A DNA stretch of 64,000 nt from Clostridia bacterium (GCA_017937065.1 JAGBEI010000028.1:62001-126000); one strand, 5' to 3'. Shown: positions 42,701 to 53,031, counted from the stretch's first letter. The notes: generated by a model not told the origin, from the sequence alone. A program made the numbers and translations.

Positions 42701-42835
42701 ACAATCGGTACGGATATTGACGGCATACTGCCGCCTATGTCCCGTTTCGGAGGAAGCAACCGAGAGGAAAAGAAACAGACGGTAATTGAAAAGCTGAAAG
42801 CATTTTTTGAAAAGTATTTCGGACTGATAAATTAA
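39731..42835 (+). CDS. hsdR: Type I restriction endonuclease/translocase subunit HsdR
   Basis: A 1034-residue subunit. The N-terminal nuclease core has the ExK pair in HIELKRRG near residue 185. It is followed by a superfamily 2 motor with Walker A TTGSGKT near 342, DECHRSQFGD near 449 and FTGTPIF, and a C-terminal helical region. The start is TTG, with AAGGGGG upstream; the first ATG is 7 codons later. A repeat-derived segment (QCGMRNAECGM...) is inserted in frame near residues 142-168, shortly before the nuclease motif. Length is within the family's range, and no stop or frameshift is seen. Confidence 0.95.
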   Translation: MAEYNIIMAANESTVVAEYTPEQKKSDAYQSEAALEKEFIRMLAEQGYEYITIHSEEALISNLRKQLEKLNNYTFSDSEWDRFFSTFIAADNDGIVEKTRRIQEDHIGVLTCDDGTLKNIYLLDKKKIHNNFLQVINQYENQCGMRNAECGMDKNDNSELRITNSKLKNRYDVTILINGLPLVHIELKRRGVAIREAFNQIKRYQRDSFWAKSGLYEYVQIFVISNGTNTKYYSNTTRNSHIKEANGNTKSKKTSNSFEFTSYWADGNNKVIADLIDFTKTFFSKHTILNILTKYCVFTSEELLLVMRPYQIAATERILNRIEISSNYKKTGTVDAGGYIWHTTGSGKTLTSFKTAQLATKIDGVDKVLFVVDRKDLDYQTMKEYDRFEKGAADGNSSTAVLQRQLEDRDAKGNPHKYNIIITTIQKLDVFVTKNKSHDIYNKHIVIIFDECHRSQFGDMHLKITRQFRNYHIFGFTGTPIFAVNASSGGNPRLKTTPQAFGDRLHTYTIVDAINDGNVLPFRIDYLDTIKKKDNISDKDVSAIDIERAMNAPERISDIVSYIIEHFDQKTKRNSFYSLKGQRVSGFNSIFAVSSIPAAMKYYAEFNRQLAEKKKKLTVATIYSFGANEADPEDVLADENFDTDNLDKTSREFLECAIQDYNKTFNVNFDTSSDKFQNYYKDLSQRMKSREIDILIVVNMFLTGFDATTLNTLWVDKNLKMHGLIQAFSRTNRILNSVKTFGNIVCFRDLQQEVEDAIALFGDKEASGIVTLKSYDDYYNGYEENGKHIDGYTDLIDRLLNEFPLSEQIIGEQAQKEFIKLFGAILRLKNILSSFDHFEGQEILPPRVWQDYQSIYIDLWHEIAPPNKADKENINEDIVFEIELIKQVEINIDYILMLVEKYHESNCTDKEILVTIDKAIGSSIQLRSKKQLIEQFIKTVNASGNVSDEWRKFIHKQKDNDLDEIITAERLKADETKTFIDNSFRDGELKTIGTDIDGILPPMSRFGGSNREEKKQTVIEKLKAFFEKYFGLIN
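40155..40236. repeat. Dispersed AATGCGGAAT/ATTCCGAATT-type repeat embedded in hsdR
   Basis: The left part repeats AATGCGGAATGC, AATGCAGAATGCGGAAT; the right part is ATTCCGAATTACGCATT, its imperfect complement, followed by ACAAATTCCAAATT. It encodes NQCGMRNAECGM and NSELRITNSKLK, a pattern that recurs in many unrelated bacterial proteins where such repeats have landed. Confidence 0.75.
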
Positions 42836-42845
42836 AAACTCATAA

Positions 42846-42882
42846 ATGACAGATTGTTAAAATGACAGTCTGTTATTTTTTT
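42846..42882 (+). terminator. Terminator after hsdR
   Basis: ATGACAGA/TCTGTTAT stem (one G-U) with a 15-nt loop, followed by seven T. Imperfect direct repeats ATGACAG...TGTT lie in the loop. Confidence 0.6.
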
Positions 42883-43035
42883 GTTTCAATATGTGTAAAA
42901 ATTCAATTTTAAGTATTACCTATATAGAGGAAAAAATTTTTTGAAATTTTTTCAATATTTGGTTGTAAATTTGACTATTTTTTTGTTTATTATATGAACG
43001 CAAAAATATTTCAAAAAGGGGTTGGGAAATCCCAA

Positions 43036-43293
43036 AAAACAAAATCAAATTTTGGGCGTGTGGCTACACAGGCTATGCTTGCTATTAACTAAAATAGCGA
43101 GCATTACAAAATTTGAAATTTCGTAAGTGGGTACTCACTTACTGTGCTTGCTCTTTTGAAAAAGTGAGCGAGCACCGAAATTGATATTTTGCAGTCAATG
43201 GGTACTCATTGGCTATGCTTGCTACAACTTTATTTCAGCAAGTATGCAAAATTTGATTTTCCGTAAGTGTGGCTACACTTACTGTGCTTGCTA
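43036..43293. repeat. Four-unit tandem hairpin array upstream of the recombinase genes
   Basis: Each unit of about 65-72 bp has an A/T spacer like AAAATTTGATTTT. Next comes hairpin A with loop GGCT or GGTACT (GTGTGGCTACAC 43058; GTAAGTGGGTACTCACTTAC 43123; CAATGGGTACTCATTG 43196; GTAAGTGTGGCTACACTTAC 43263). Then comes hairpin B beginning RTGCTTGCT (43075, 43144, 43217, 43284). Hairpin B closes with complementary AGCGAGCAT, GAGCGAGCAC or AGCAAGTATGC in units 1-3 and is truncated in unit 4. The 160 bp before it (42883-43035) are AT-rich with nothing recognised. Confidence 0.75.
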
Positions 43294-43334
43294 CCAAAGT
43301 TTTTAATGAATTTCAAGGAAAGGATTGGATAGGA

Positions 43335-45234
<1,900 letters not shown>

Positions 45235-45260
45235 AAAACCTATGCCGTTTCAACGAAAAC

Positions 45261-45306
45261 ATTATTACTGTTTTATTAAGGACACCATTATGCCGGTGTG
45301 TTTTTT
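45261..45306. other. Right junction of the integrated element (attR-like)
   Basis: ATTATTACTGTTTTATTAAGG (45261 onward) is the inverted counterpart of the element arm at 34423-34445. CGGTGTGTTTTTT (45294-45306) is the right half of the split terminator and now ends on the stop codon of the convergent SGNH gene. A small local stem ACACC/GGTGT with T-tail still exists here. Confidence 0.6.
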
Positions 45307-46295
45307 CAGTATTCGTATTGACTGCGGTATTCCTTCAGCTGACTGTCCCAAAAGCTGTATTTATCATCTCCGCGTCTGTCGGGAATGCTGTAATTTGCTT
45401 TTATAAAATATCCGAGAAATGCTGTGACCTTCAGCGCCCCTTTTGCGTTACAGTGCCATGGGTCTCTGTAATCGGTGGCAGGGTCGAAATTTATTTCACG
45501 GTACCGCATGTTCAAATCGATATAATTAATTGAGTATTCTTGTGCAATGTCGTTTACCGCGTTGCACCGCGGCAGGCTTTCATGCTCCTCCACCGCAGGC
45601 GCGTTGAACAGCATTACTTCTATTCCTTTTTCCCTGCAAAGCTCAATCATCATGCGAAGATACTTTTCGGCAGTCGGATACATTGCGGTTTTATCGTCTG
45701 TTGAAATTTCCCTGTTGGGAGAGCAGGGCGTGCAGTCCGTACTGACATATGAGCCTTTGGTTATTGATTTTATCGGTAAAAAGTCATTCTTGCCAAGCTC
45801 TTTCCAGCGAGAGTGAAATCTGACAATATTGAATATATACTCCGTTCGCGAACCGCTGTCAAATAAATCCCAAATCGCCTGGTACTTTACGGGTGAGAAT
45901 GACATGTTGTCAATTTGAACGTGTGCGTACTCGGCAGTAGAAATTTTTGTGTCGTATATAACGCCCGATACATCGAGCACTATCATTTTCGGGGTCTGGT
46001 AGCGCAGCGCTTCCTTAAGCTGATAGTAGGATTGCGGCAGAAGCTGCGCGGAGCTTGCAAATACGTACGAGGCAATACCGTATCGGTCGTACAGCTCCAT
46101 CGGATAGACGGAGCACATAACGTGGCTGGAGCCGATAAAAATGACGTCAAGTGTATTTTTCGGCTCGTCATAAAACGGCAGGACAATGTTTGCTTCGTTT
46201 TTGTTCCGAAGTATATACGTTGCCCCTGAGAACAGAAGGCAGAATATGAGCATAAAGGCGGCTGCCTTTATAATTCTTTGCAATTTTATATTCAT
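45306..46295 (-). CDS. SGNH-hydrolase-like (DltD/AlgX-type) membrane-anchored protein
   Basis: A 329-residue protein with one N-terminal membrane helix (residues 8-28). Its extracytoplasmic domain carries a Gly-Ser-Ser-His block (DVIFIGSSHVMCSVYP, near residue 55) and a C-terminal DYRDPWHCNAKGA block, the expected Ser and Asp/His of the SGNH fold. Such proteins partner MBOAT acyltransferases and move or remove acyl groups on surface polymers. AAGGAGG precedes ATG 46295; a longer frame upstream overlaps the MBOAT gene. Last gene of a four-gene leftward operon. Confidence 0.82.
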   Translation of the reverse strand: MNIKLQRIIKAAAFMLIFCLLFSGATYILRNKNEANIVLPFYDEPKNTLDVIFIGSSHVMCSVYPMELYDRYGIASYVFASSAQLLPQSYYQLKEALRYQTPKMIVLDVSGVIYDTKISTAEYAHVQIDNMSFSPVKYQAIWDLFDSGSRTEYIFNIVRFHSRWKELGKNDFLPIKSITKGSYVSTDCTPCSPNREISTDDKTAMYPTAEKYLRMMIELCREKGIEVMLFNAPAVEEHESLPRCNAVNDIAQEYSINYIDLNMRYREINFDPATDYRDPWHCNAKGALKVTAFLGYFIKANYSIPDRRGDDKYSFWDSQLKEYRSQYEY

Positions 46296-46306
46296 GATTG
46301 TCCTCC

Positions 46307-47875
46307 TTAAAACTGAAAGTAAATAAATGATGAGGAGGAATATCCGGGACCGTATACTCCGAATATTATAACCGAAAACAACAATATAAAATATACCGCC
46401 CATCGCAGTACGAGCGGCTTTGCCGCAACAGCTTCACGTATGTCAACCTCTTTTGCACGGTATATGTCCGTAATAATAAGCACTGCGACAGCTATCAGCG
46501 CAACAAGCAGATCCGCTTTGTCAAGCCCAATGCCTGCCGGAGAGTTAAGAGGCGCCGAGACTGAAAAAATCCGCCCTATTATGCCAAAAGCCTGCGTCAT
46601 GCCGGTGCTTCTGAAGAATATATATCCGAGACACACAAGCGCAAAGGTTTTGAGTATCTGCACCGACTTGTAAAGCGGCTTGCTTCTGTCTATTGAATGC
46701 TTCTGCACAAATCCGTCAAAAACAGGCGCAAGCAGCGTAGACAGAATTATCAGTATACCGTAATATACGCCCCAGATAATGTAGTGCCAGCTTGCTCCGT
46801 GCCACATGCCCGTAAAAAACCATACACACATAAGCGCAATAACCGTTGTTACTTTGCCGGACAGCTTTTTGCCGAACTTCTCCTTAATAAATTTTCCGAG
46901 CTTTGAACACCAGCCGGAGCGCATGACAGGGTAGAAGAGATAATCCCGAAACCACGACCCGAGGGTAATGTGCCACCTCCGCCAAAACTCCGGAACGGAC
47001 GCGGAGAAATACGGCGCTTTGAAGTTTTCCGATAAGCGGATACCCATAATTTCCGAAGCTCCGAGTGCTATATCCATATAACCGGCAAAGTCGGCATAAA
47101 TCTGTATCGCGTAAAAAATACAGGCGAGTATCAGCTCTATTCTGCCGTATGACGAGTATTGCGCCCATACGGTATCGACCGCAATGGCGAGCCTGTCCGC
47201 AATTACGAGCTTTTCAAAAAAGCCGAACATCATTCTTTGAATACCGCGCGTCATTCTTTCGTATTCAAATGCGTGTCCGTAATACAGCGTTTCCGAAAGC
47301 TGAGAAAACCTTCCGATAGGTCCCTGCATAATCTGAGGGAAATAGCTTACAAACAGCGCGTATTTGAAAAAGTTGCGCTCCGCGCCGCTGATACCGCGGT
47401 ATACGTCGATAACGTATCCCGTAACCTGAAAGGTATAAAATGAAATTCCTACGGGCAGCAGCAGACTTGACAGGACAGGCGAAAACTCAATTCCGAACAC
47501 GCCTGCAAGCGCAGAGATATTAAGCACCGTAAAATTATAATACTTAATTAAAAACAGAACCGCAAAATTCAGAATGACCGCAAAGGCGACAATCAGCTTT
47601 TTTCTCTTTTGCAGCCGTTTTTTTGCTTGCTTGCGTTCTTCCTTTGAAAGCGATGAAATGTCGGCTTTTTCTGTTAATTTTTCCATCAAAACCGCGGCTG
47701 AAAATGTAACTGCGGTTGAAAATACAAGAAAAACACCGTACTTTATGCTCGCCGAAAGATAGAAAAAATAGCTTGAAAGCAAAAGCCAAACCCAACGGTA
47801 CTTTTTGGGAAAAAGAAAATATATAATAACCGTTGCGGTGATAAACAATATAAATTTCAGTGAAGTAAAAACCAT
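46307..47875 (-). CDS. MBOAT-family membrane O-acyltransferase (AlgI/DltB-like)
   Basis: A 522-residue multi-pass membrane protein. Family segments include LLPVGISFYTFQVTGYVIDVYRG, FKAPYFSASVPEFWRRWHITLGSWFRDYLFYP and the catalytic His in FFTGMWHGASWHYIIWG (near residue 360). MBOAT proteins take an acyl group on the cytoplasmic side, often from a carrier protein, and pass it to a surface sugar or polymer. The start directly follows the stop of the acyl carrier gene (TAAATG), so the pair is coupled. Confidence 0.93.
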   Translation of the reverse strand: MVFTSLKFILFITATVIIYFLFPKKYRWVWLLLSSYFFYLSASIKYGVFLVFSTAVTFSAAVLMEKLTEKADISSLSKEERKQAKKRLQKRKKLIVAFAVILNFAVLFLIKYYNFTVLNISALAGVFGIEFSPVLSSLLLPVGISFYTFQVTGYVIDVYRGISGAERNFFKYALFVSYFPQIMQGPIGRFSQLSETLYYGHAFEYERMTRGIQRMMFGFFEKLVIADRLAIAVDTVWAQYSSYGRIELILACIFYAIQIYADFAGYMDIALGASEIMGIRLSENFKAPYFSASVPEFWRRWHITLGSWFRDYLFYPVMRSGWCSKLGKFIKEKFGKKLSGKVTTVIALMCVWFFTGMWHGASWHYIIWGVYYGILIILSTLLAPVFDGFVQKHSIDRSKPLYKSVQILKTFALVCLGYIFFRSTGMTQAFGIIGRIFSVSAPLNSPAGIGLDKADLLVALIAVAVLIITDIYRAKEVDIREAVAAKPLVLRWAVYFILLFSVIIFGVYGPGYSSSSFIYFQF

Positions 47876-48115
47876 TTAGGCTTCCTGCTCGATAACGTCT
47901 GCCATATCTCCGACGTTTTTCATTGCCACAACGCTTTTCATATCGAATTTTATATCAAATTCATCCTCTACCGCGGAAATGAGGGTTATATGCATGAGTG
48001 AATCCCAGCCGTCAATGTCGGCTGCCGTTGTGTCCTCTGATACGGTTATTGTATCGTCATCGAATACGTCCGCGAAAACATCGTTAAGTCTTTCAAAAAT
48101 TTCGTTTCTGTCCAT
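47876..48115 (-). CDS. Acyl carrier protein
   Basis: A 79-residue acidic carrier protein. The phosphopantetheine Ser is in DGWDSLMHI (Ser39). It is a specialised carrier between an FkbH-like loading enzyme and an MBOAT acyltransferase, much as DltC serves DltA and DltB. Its start overlaps the FkbH stop by one base (TAATG). Confidence 0.93.
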   Translation of the reverse strand: MDRNEIFERLNDVFADVFDDDTITVSEDTTAADIDGWDSLMHITLISAVEDEFDIKFDMKSVVAMKNVGDMADVIEQEA

Positions 48116-49896
48116 TAGTTTTCCACCTCAATTACTTTATTTTTATTTTGATAGCCGCTTATATCAAGCTCCCATTCGCTGCTGCTTTCTGTTTCGGACA
48201 GCTTTTTAAATCCGAGCGTGCCGTAAAAATCCTTTACCATCGCATTTTTCGCTGTTTTGTAATAGTAGCCGTACAGCTTTTTTATACCCTGTGCCTTTGC
48301 CGCGCCAACAAGACTGTCGAGCATGGCAAGCTCCATATCGCGTTTAAGCACTCGGCAGCTCATCAGCCACAGCCTTATATGGAGCTTATCGTTTTCTTTT
48401 TCGCCTATGACAACGGTTATAACTCCGTTGTCACCGTATTTGTCCGAAAGCTTGCCGTAAAGACGAATGTATTTATCGTCTTTTGAGATATTCTCCATCT
48501 CGCTTTCGGATATACGCAGGGTTGTCAGATTGAACTGGTTCGATTTATTCGTGAGCTGGGCTATGCGGGGAATATATACCGGCTCAAAATCCCGTATTAC
48601 CGCTTTCATATCAAGTGAGAGCAGGTATTCCCCGTAGTCGGCAAACTGAGTCTGCTCGGCTGCTCTTGCGGCGTTTTGACGGTACATTTCGTTTCTCTTG
48701 ACGTCGTCGCCCGTCAGCTCGGTTACCTCAAAAAAGCGTGAGCGGTCGAGTATTCCGATATAATCTTCCGGAGAGCCGATATCGGGTGCCTCCGTCTCGG
48801 GGTGACTTGCCGTTACCATAGCCCGCTCGGCGGGATTATCGTCCACGAATACAATGCTGTCCGTGCCGATGTTCAGCTCCCCGGCGATTGCAGACAGATT
48901 TCTGTCCTTTGACTCCCAGTTTGCTTTTATTACAATAAAATCCTCCGGCTTCAGTGTGCCCTCCGGGTGGTTAAGACCTGCTATTGCATTTTCATGCTCG
49001 TTTTTGGAATTTACATTGAGCGTTATTCCTATGGAGGAAATATCCTTCAGGTATTTCTGAAATTCGCTGTAAACCTGTCCCATGGAGGTCTCGTGTCCTA
49101 TCTCGATTCCCTCTACGCCGTCGTCGCCGACAACGCCGCCCCAGAGCGTATTGTCCAGATCAAGCGCAAGCGCTTTTTTGTTTTTCCCGTAAACCGATTT
49201 TATAATAGACGCAAGATTGAATGAAAATTCGGGTATCGCGTCAAGCGCAAGGCAGTATTTGTACATATGCCAGTAAAACGGCGCTGACCAACGCGAAAGC
49301 CCGTAATCCGCTGACAGATAGTTTATGTCGTTTATATAAAAACCGCTGTTTGCCGCCGCATAATCGGCAAATTTCATGTTCAGTCTGTTTATAAAATTCG
49401 TGTGCCCGCGCCTGTTTGAGGCGTCGCTGTTGCCGAGCAGACGAAAGTAGGGCAGCTCAAAATTATTTTGTATTATTATGACCGAGCCGAATTTGTTTTT
49501 CAGCGCCTGCCATGCGCTTTCAAACCGTACAAATTCCTCATTAAGCAGCTTGTCCGTTTGCTCATCACTGTCTGATATCGCAGGAAATTTCGTGATGTTG
49601 CGGCTGCTTGTATGAATGAATATTACATCGGGCGAAAACTCGTAAAGCTCCTGCGGGCAGAACATCGCGTCCTGCCACCACTGCCCGAATTCCGATTCAT
49701 AGAATGTCGGACGTATGCCGCAGTTTAAAAGAAACAGCTCGGCAATCGAAATTATATCATGCGTGGTAGAGCCGCCCAAAACCGCAATTTTCTTATCAAT
49801 AAAGTTATTTGTCCCGGCAAGGAGCTCTTTTTTAATTGACCTGCGTTTTTTCAGTATCATCTGCGGGTCAAACGGGTATTGTAAAGCCTTGTACAT
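48115..49896 (-). CDS. FkbH-like HAD-IIIC protein with N-terminal SGNH-like and C-terminal GNAT-like domains
   Basis: A 593-residue protein. Residues about 35-225 look SGNH-like (KIAVLGGSTTHDI, VIFIHTSSRN). Residues 240-400 hold the HAD phosphatase-type core ALDLDNTLWGGVVGDDG with FVDDNPAERAMV. Residues about 435-580 look like an acetyltransferase fold. FkbH-type enzymes take a phosphoglyceryl unit from 1,3-bisphosphoglycerate, dephosphorylate it and load it on an acyl carrier protein. The adjacent carrier gene makes that role likely here; the actual acyl group is unproven. First gene of the operon. Confidence 0.88.
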   Translation of the reverse strand: MYKALQYPFDPQMILKKRRSIKKELLAGTNNFIDKKIAVLGGSTTHDIISIAELFLLNCGIRPTFYESEFGQWWQDAMFCPQELYEFSPDVIFIHTSSRNITKFPAISDSDEQTDKLLNEEFVRFESAWQALKNKFGSVIIIQNNFELPYFRLLGNSDASNRRGHTNFINRLNMKFADYAAANSGFYINDINYLSADYGLSRWSAPFYWHMYKYCLALDAIPEFSFNLASIIKSVYGKNKKALALDLDNTLWGGVVGDDGVEGIEIGHETSMGQVYSEFQKYLKDISSIGITLNVNSKNEHENAIAGLNHPEGTLKPEDFIVIKANWESKDRNLSAIAGELNIGTDSIVFVDDNPAERAMVTASHPETEAPDIGSPEDYIGILDRSRFFEVTELTGDDVKRNEMYRQNAARAAEQTQFADYGEYLLSLDMKAVIRDFEPVYIPRIAQLTNKSNQFNLTTLRISESEMENISKDDKYIRLYGKLSDKYGDNGVITVVIGEKENDKLHIRLWLMSCRVLKRDMELAMLDSLVGAAKAQGIKKLYGYYYKTAKNAMVKDFYGTLGFKKLSETESSSEWELDISGYQNKNKVIEVEN

Positions 49897-49971
49897 ATGT
49901 CACCTCCGAATATAACGGATAAATTATATATTTAATAAATTTGTAAGTCAAGTATAATCGCTCTTTTGCTT

Positions 49972-50874
49972 TTACGCTGCAGACTTTTTTTGCCGGATAA
50001 AGTTCATTAATATATAAACGGAAATCAGAACGGCACATGAGCCTGCCAGAACGGTATACATTGCGGGTATGCTTACCCTGTCATTAAAAAAGTACAGATT
50101 GCAGTCAATGGAATCGCGTATCTGCGTTGTAAATTCGGCGGGCAGCCCCAGCTTTGACAGCTCATTTAGCGCACCGCTCATGGCGTGGTTGCGAATCAAT
50201 GCCGTACCGTATGTTCCCGGCAGGAGTGACAGAAGGTTTCTGAGCCCTTCGCCAAACTGCGATATGGGCATATATGCACCGCATATAAAACCGTAGCCTG
50301 CACTTACTATTGTGCCGACAGCCGACATCTGACCCTGCGTGGAGAGAAATGAATTGATTATTGATGAAAGAGCCGTGCCGAACATTACAAGCAAAAAGAT
50401 ATCCGCCAGCATCAGCAGCACATCTGTAAAGCCCATTACCCAGCCTGTTGCCGCTGTGTATATAAGACATACAGCGAATGCGCTGAGGCATACTGTCAGC
50501 GTGTTGGCGGCGGTTGCAAGATAATAGCTCAGAGACAGCGTTGAGCTCTTTACGGGCGAAACGGTAAAATCCCTGCGCGTTCCCAAATGCTTATCCTGTA
50601 CCATGATAAGATTGGAGCAGAAAGCCACCGTTATACAGCAGACCGCAAGCAGCGACGAGACAAGCTGACCGTTTGCAAGCGCGTTGATGATTTTGTCAGA
50701 AACATTAAGGGATTGCGGGATTATGGATATAAAAATATCCTTGTATACCTTGGAGAGAAACGTCGAGTATAAAACAAGCAGTATAATCGGCGTAATCATT
50801 GAAGAAAAGAACATGCCCTTGTCCTTGAAAAACAGTTTTATATTCCGTCGCGTCAGTGCGCTGATTGTGTTCAT
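49972..50874 (-). CDS. ABC-2 type transporter permease
   Basis: A 300-residue membrane protein with about six helices. It opens MNTISALTRRNIKLFFKDKGMFFSSMITPIILLVLY, and the central GYGFICGAYMPISQFGEGLRNLLSLLPGTYG loop is typical of ABC-2 exporters. It partners the ATPase encoded upstream, whose stop overlaps its start by 4 nt. Substrate unknown; drug, bacteriocin or polymer export are all possible. Confidence 0.9.
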   Translation of the reverse strand: MNTISALTRRNIKLFFKDKGMFFSSMITPIILLVLYSTFLSKVYKDIFISIIPQSLNVSDKIINALANGQLVSSLLAVCCITVAFCSNLIMVQDKHLGTRRDFTVSPVKSSTLSLSYYLATAANTLTVCLSAFAVCLIYTAATGWVMGFTDVLLMLADIFLLVMFGTALSSIINSFLSTQGQMSAVGTIVSAGYGFICGAYMPISQFGEGLRNLLSLLPGTYGTALIRNHAMSGALNELSKLGLPAEFTTQIRDSIDCNLYFFNDRVSIPAMYTVLAGSCAVLISVYILMNFIRQKKSAA

Positions 50875-51782
50875 CTGTTGTCCTCCGTCAGCTGCTTGCC
50901 CGTTACAGCCAAAAATACATCGTCCATTTTGCCCTTTGTTATTTCATAGTCGGTAAATAAATCGGGATATTTTATTATAAGCTCGGTGGCGCTTTTAGTG
51001 TCGGGTACAGACAGGCGGTAAGCTCCGCGCAGCCGCGTGAAGGGCAGCCCCAGCTCCTTTATGCGGTATTCCTCGGCGCCGTACAGCGTTATAAAGTCTC
51101 CCGTGTATTGGCTTTTGAGCATATGCGGCGTTCCTTCCGCCGCCACCCTTCCGCTGTCGATTATGACCACATAGTCGGCGTCCGCTGCCTCCTCCATGTA
51201 GTGGGTTGTGAGAAATACGGTCATCTTTTCATCGCGGCGAAGCGCAGATATAGTATCCCACAGCATTTTGCGTGTCTGCGGGTCAAGCCCGGTCGTGGGT
51301 TCGTCTAAAATTAAAATCTGCGGGCGGTGAATGAGCGCGCGTGCAATATCTATGCGGCGGCGCTGACCGCCCGACAGCTTTGACACGCTCCTGCCCAACA
51401 GCTCCTTGAAATCAAGAAGCCGTGAAAGCTCCGCCTCCCGTTTACTGTATTCTTTTCCGGTAATACCGTAAAGCGCGGCGCGGCTTTTCAGGTTGTCCGA
51501 AACCGTCAGCGGTCCGTCCAGCACCGAATTTTGAAATACGACGCCCAGCCTTTCTGCAATTTTTGAAGCGTTTCCGTCTGTCGGCTTTCCGCAGATTTCA
51601 ATATATCCGCTGTCTTTTTTGAGCTGTGAGCACATAATGGATATTGTTGTGCTTTTTCCCGCGCCGTTTACTCCCAAAAAAGCAAAAAGCTCGCCTTCGT
51701 TTACACGCAGGCTCAGATTATCCACAGCCTTTATGTCCCCGAAGGATTTGTACAGAGAGTCTATTTTTATAATATGGTTCAT
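50871..51782 (-). CDS. ABC transporter ATP-binding protein (ABC-2/DrrA-like exporter)
   Basis: A 303-residue ATPase with Walker A GVNGAGKST, signature LSGGQRRRIDIARAL, Walker B LILDEPTTGLD and the H-loop TTHYMEEA. A C-terminal domain follows (from about 215). AAGGATGACCTT precedes ATG 51782; the long frame upstream is antisense to the LysR gene and is rejected. It is divergent from lysR, so the pair may be under its control. Confidence 0.94.
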   Translation of the reverse strand: MNHIIKIDSLYKSFGDIKAVDNLSLRVNEGELFAFLGVNGAGKSTTISIMCSQLKKDSGYIEICGKPTDGNASKIAERLGVVFQNSVLDGPLTVSDNLKSRAALYGITGKEYSKREAELSRLLDFKELLGRSVSKLSGGQRRRIDIARALIHRPQILILDEPTTGLDPQTRKMLWDTISALRRDEKMTVFLTTHYMEEAADADYVVIIDSGRVAAEGTPHMLKSQYTGDFITLYGAEEYRIKELGLPFTRLRGAYRLSVPDTKSATELIIKYPDLFTDYEITKGKMDDVFLAVTGKQLTEDNR

Positions 51783-51912
51783 AAGGTCATCCTTTTTACC
51801 TGTATTTATTTTTAAATTATACCATATAGCTTTTTTAAAAGCAATATATGTCTCATTATAGTCACGGTGCAAAAATCCAAACTTATTTTTATGCAAATTA
51901 TATAAAATAATA

Positions 51913-51941
51913 TTGATAAATGTCGCAAATTGTATTATTAT
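51913..51941 (+). promoter_or_regulatory. Promoter of the LysR-type gene
   Basis: TTGATA (51913-51918), 17-nt spacer, TATTAT (51936-51941). The 196-bp divergent gap is AT-rich. Confidence 0.6.
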
Positions 51942-51978
51942 ATTATATATGAATACCCGATGAGAAAAGGAGGCTGCC

Positions 51979-52902
51979 GTGAATTTAACGCATTTGAGGT
52001 ACGCTGTCGAGATTGCCAAAGCGGGGTCTATCAATAAGGCGGCTGAAAAACTGTATATCGGGCAGCCTAACCTCAGCCGTGCTGTCAAGGAGCTTGAGGC
52101 GTCGGTTGGGGTCAGCGTGTTTGAACGCTCCGCCAAAGGAATGGAGCTTACTCCCGACGGTGAGGTTTTTATAAAGTACGCCGAAAATATACTGAACCAG
52201 ATAGATATGCTGTCAGATATTTTCAAAGGGGAAAAACAGGATGAAAAGCGTTTTTCCCTTGCCGCTCCCGACTCCGGATATATAACGTGCGCATTTTCGT
52301 CGCTGTCAGCCGAGCTTGAAGCGCAAACGGGCGCGCAGCTTTATTTTTTCAGGGAAGGCGACCCGTCAGGCGTTATAAAAAGCGTTATGCGCGGGGACTG
52401 TTCACTCGGAATTGTAAGATATAATCAAAAGCACGATAAGTATTACAAATCCATGATGGATGAAAAGGGCATAGATTACGAGCTGCTCGGTGAGTTTGAA
52501 AAATGTGTCCTGATTTGCAGCGGGCATCCGCTTGCGTCAAATGAACGTGTTTTTTACCGTGACCTTTGCAAATATACCGAGATATGTGATTTCAACCCGT
52601 ATCCGGCGCCTCTTTTTTCGCATGAGATTAAGGGCGCGCAGGACGGTCAGCCGCAGCACCGCGCTTTTTCGGACAGCCGCTTCTGCCGCTTTTGGGTTTT
52701 AAGCGAAAATACGCGCTCGTATATGATAGACGAGCCGTGTCCGCGCCCTGTTTTAAAGCGTTTCGGGCTTGTGCAAAAGGAGCTTGCGGACGGTGAGGGT
52801 ATGTATAAGGACTTGCTTATTCACCGTAAAGATTATCGCCTGAGCGAGCTTGAGGGCGACTTTATTTCACGGCTTTGCGAGTTTAAAAGAGAGACCTTTT
52901 GA
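51979..52902 (+). CDS. LysR-family transcriptional regulator
   Basis: A 307-residue regulator starting with GTG after AAAAGGAGG. The N-terminal HTH reads LTHLRYAVEIAKAGSINKAAEKLYIGQPNLSRAVKELE. The C-terminal two-lobed effector domain spans about residues 90-300. Divergent from the ABC exporter genes, it is a probable activator or autoregulator of them. Confidence 0.93.
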   Translation: MNLTHLRYAVEIAKAGSINKAAEKLYIGQPNLSRAVKELEASVGVSVFERSAKGMELTPDGEVFIKYAENILNQIDMLSDIFKGEKQDEKRFSLAAPDSGYITCAFSSLSAELEAQTGAQLYFFREGDPSGVIKSVMRGDCSLGIVRYNQKHDKYYKSMMDEKGIDYELLGEFEKCVLICSGHPLASNERVFYRDLCKYTEICDFNPYPAPLFSHEIKGAQDGQPQHRAFSDSRFCRFWVLSENTRSYMIDEPCPRPVLKRFGLVQKELADGEGMYKDLLIHRKDYRLSELEGDFISRLCEFKRETF

Positions 52903-53031
52903 GGTTATGCCGAAAAAGACAATACCGATATGTAAAAAATGTAATTGTCCGTTTATATATAATATGATAATATTATAGTAGACAGTTTACGTATATTTTA
53001 AATGAAAATAATAATTTCGGGAGGTTAGAGC

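Noticed and set aside
43036-43293. Hairpin array considered as a CRISPR array
   Set aside because: Units differ in stem sequence, repeats are not of constant length, spacers are similar to each other and no cas gene is present.
51783-52226. N-terminal extension of the ABC ATPase frame by 148 residues
   Set aside because: It lies antisense to the LysR gene. The ATPase family starts at MNHIIKIDSLYKSFG, which has its own ribosome site.
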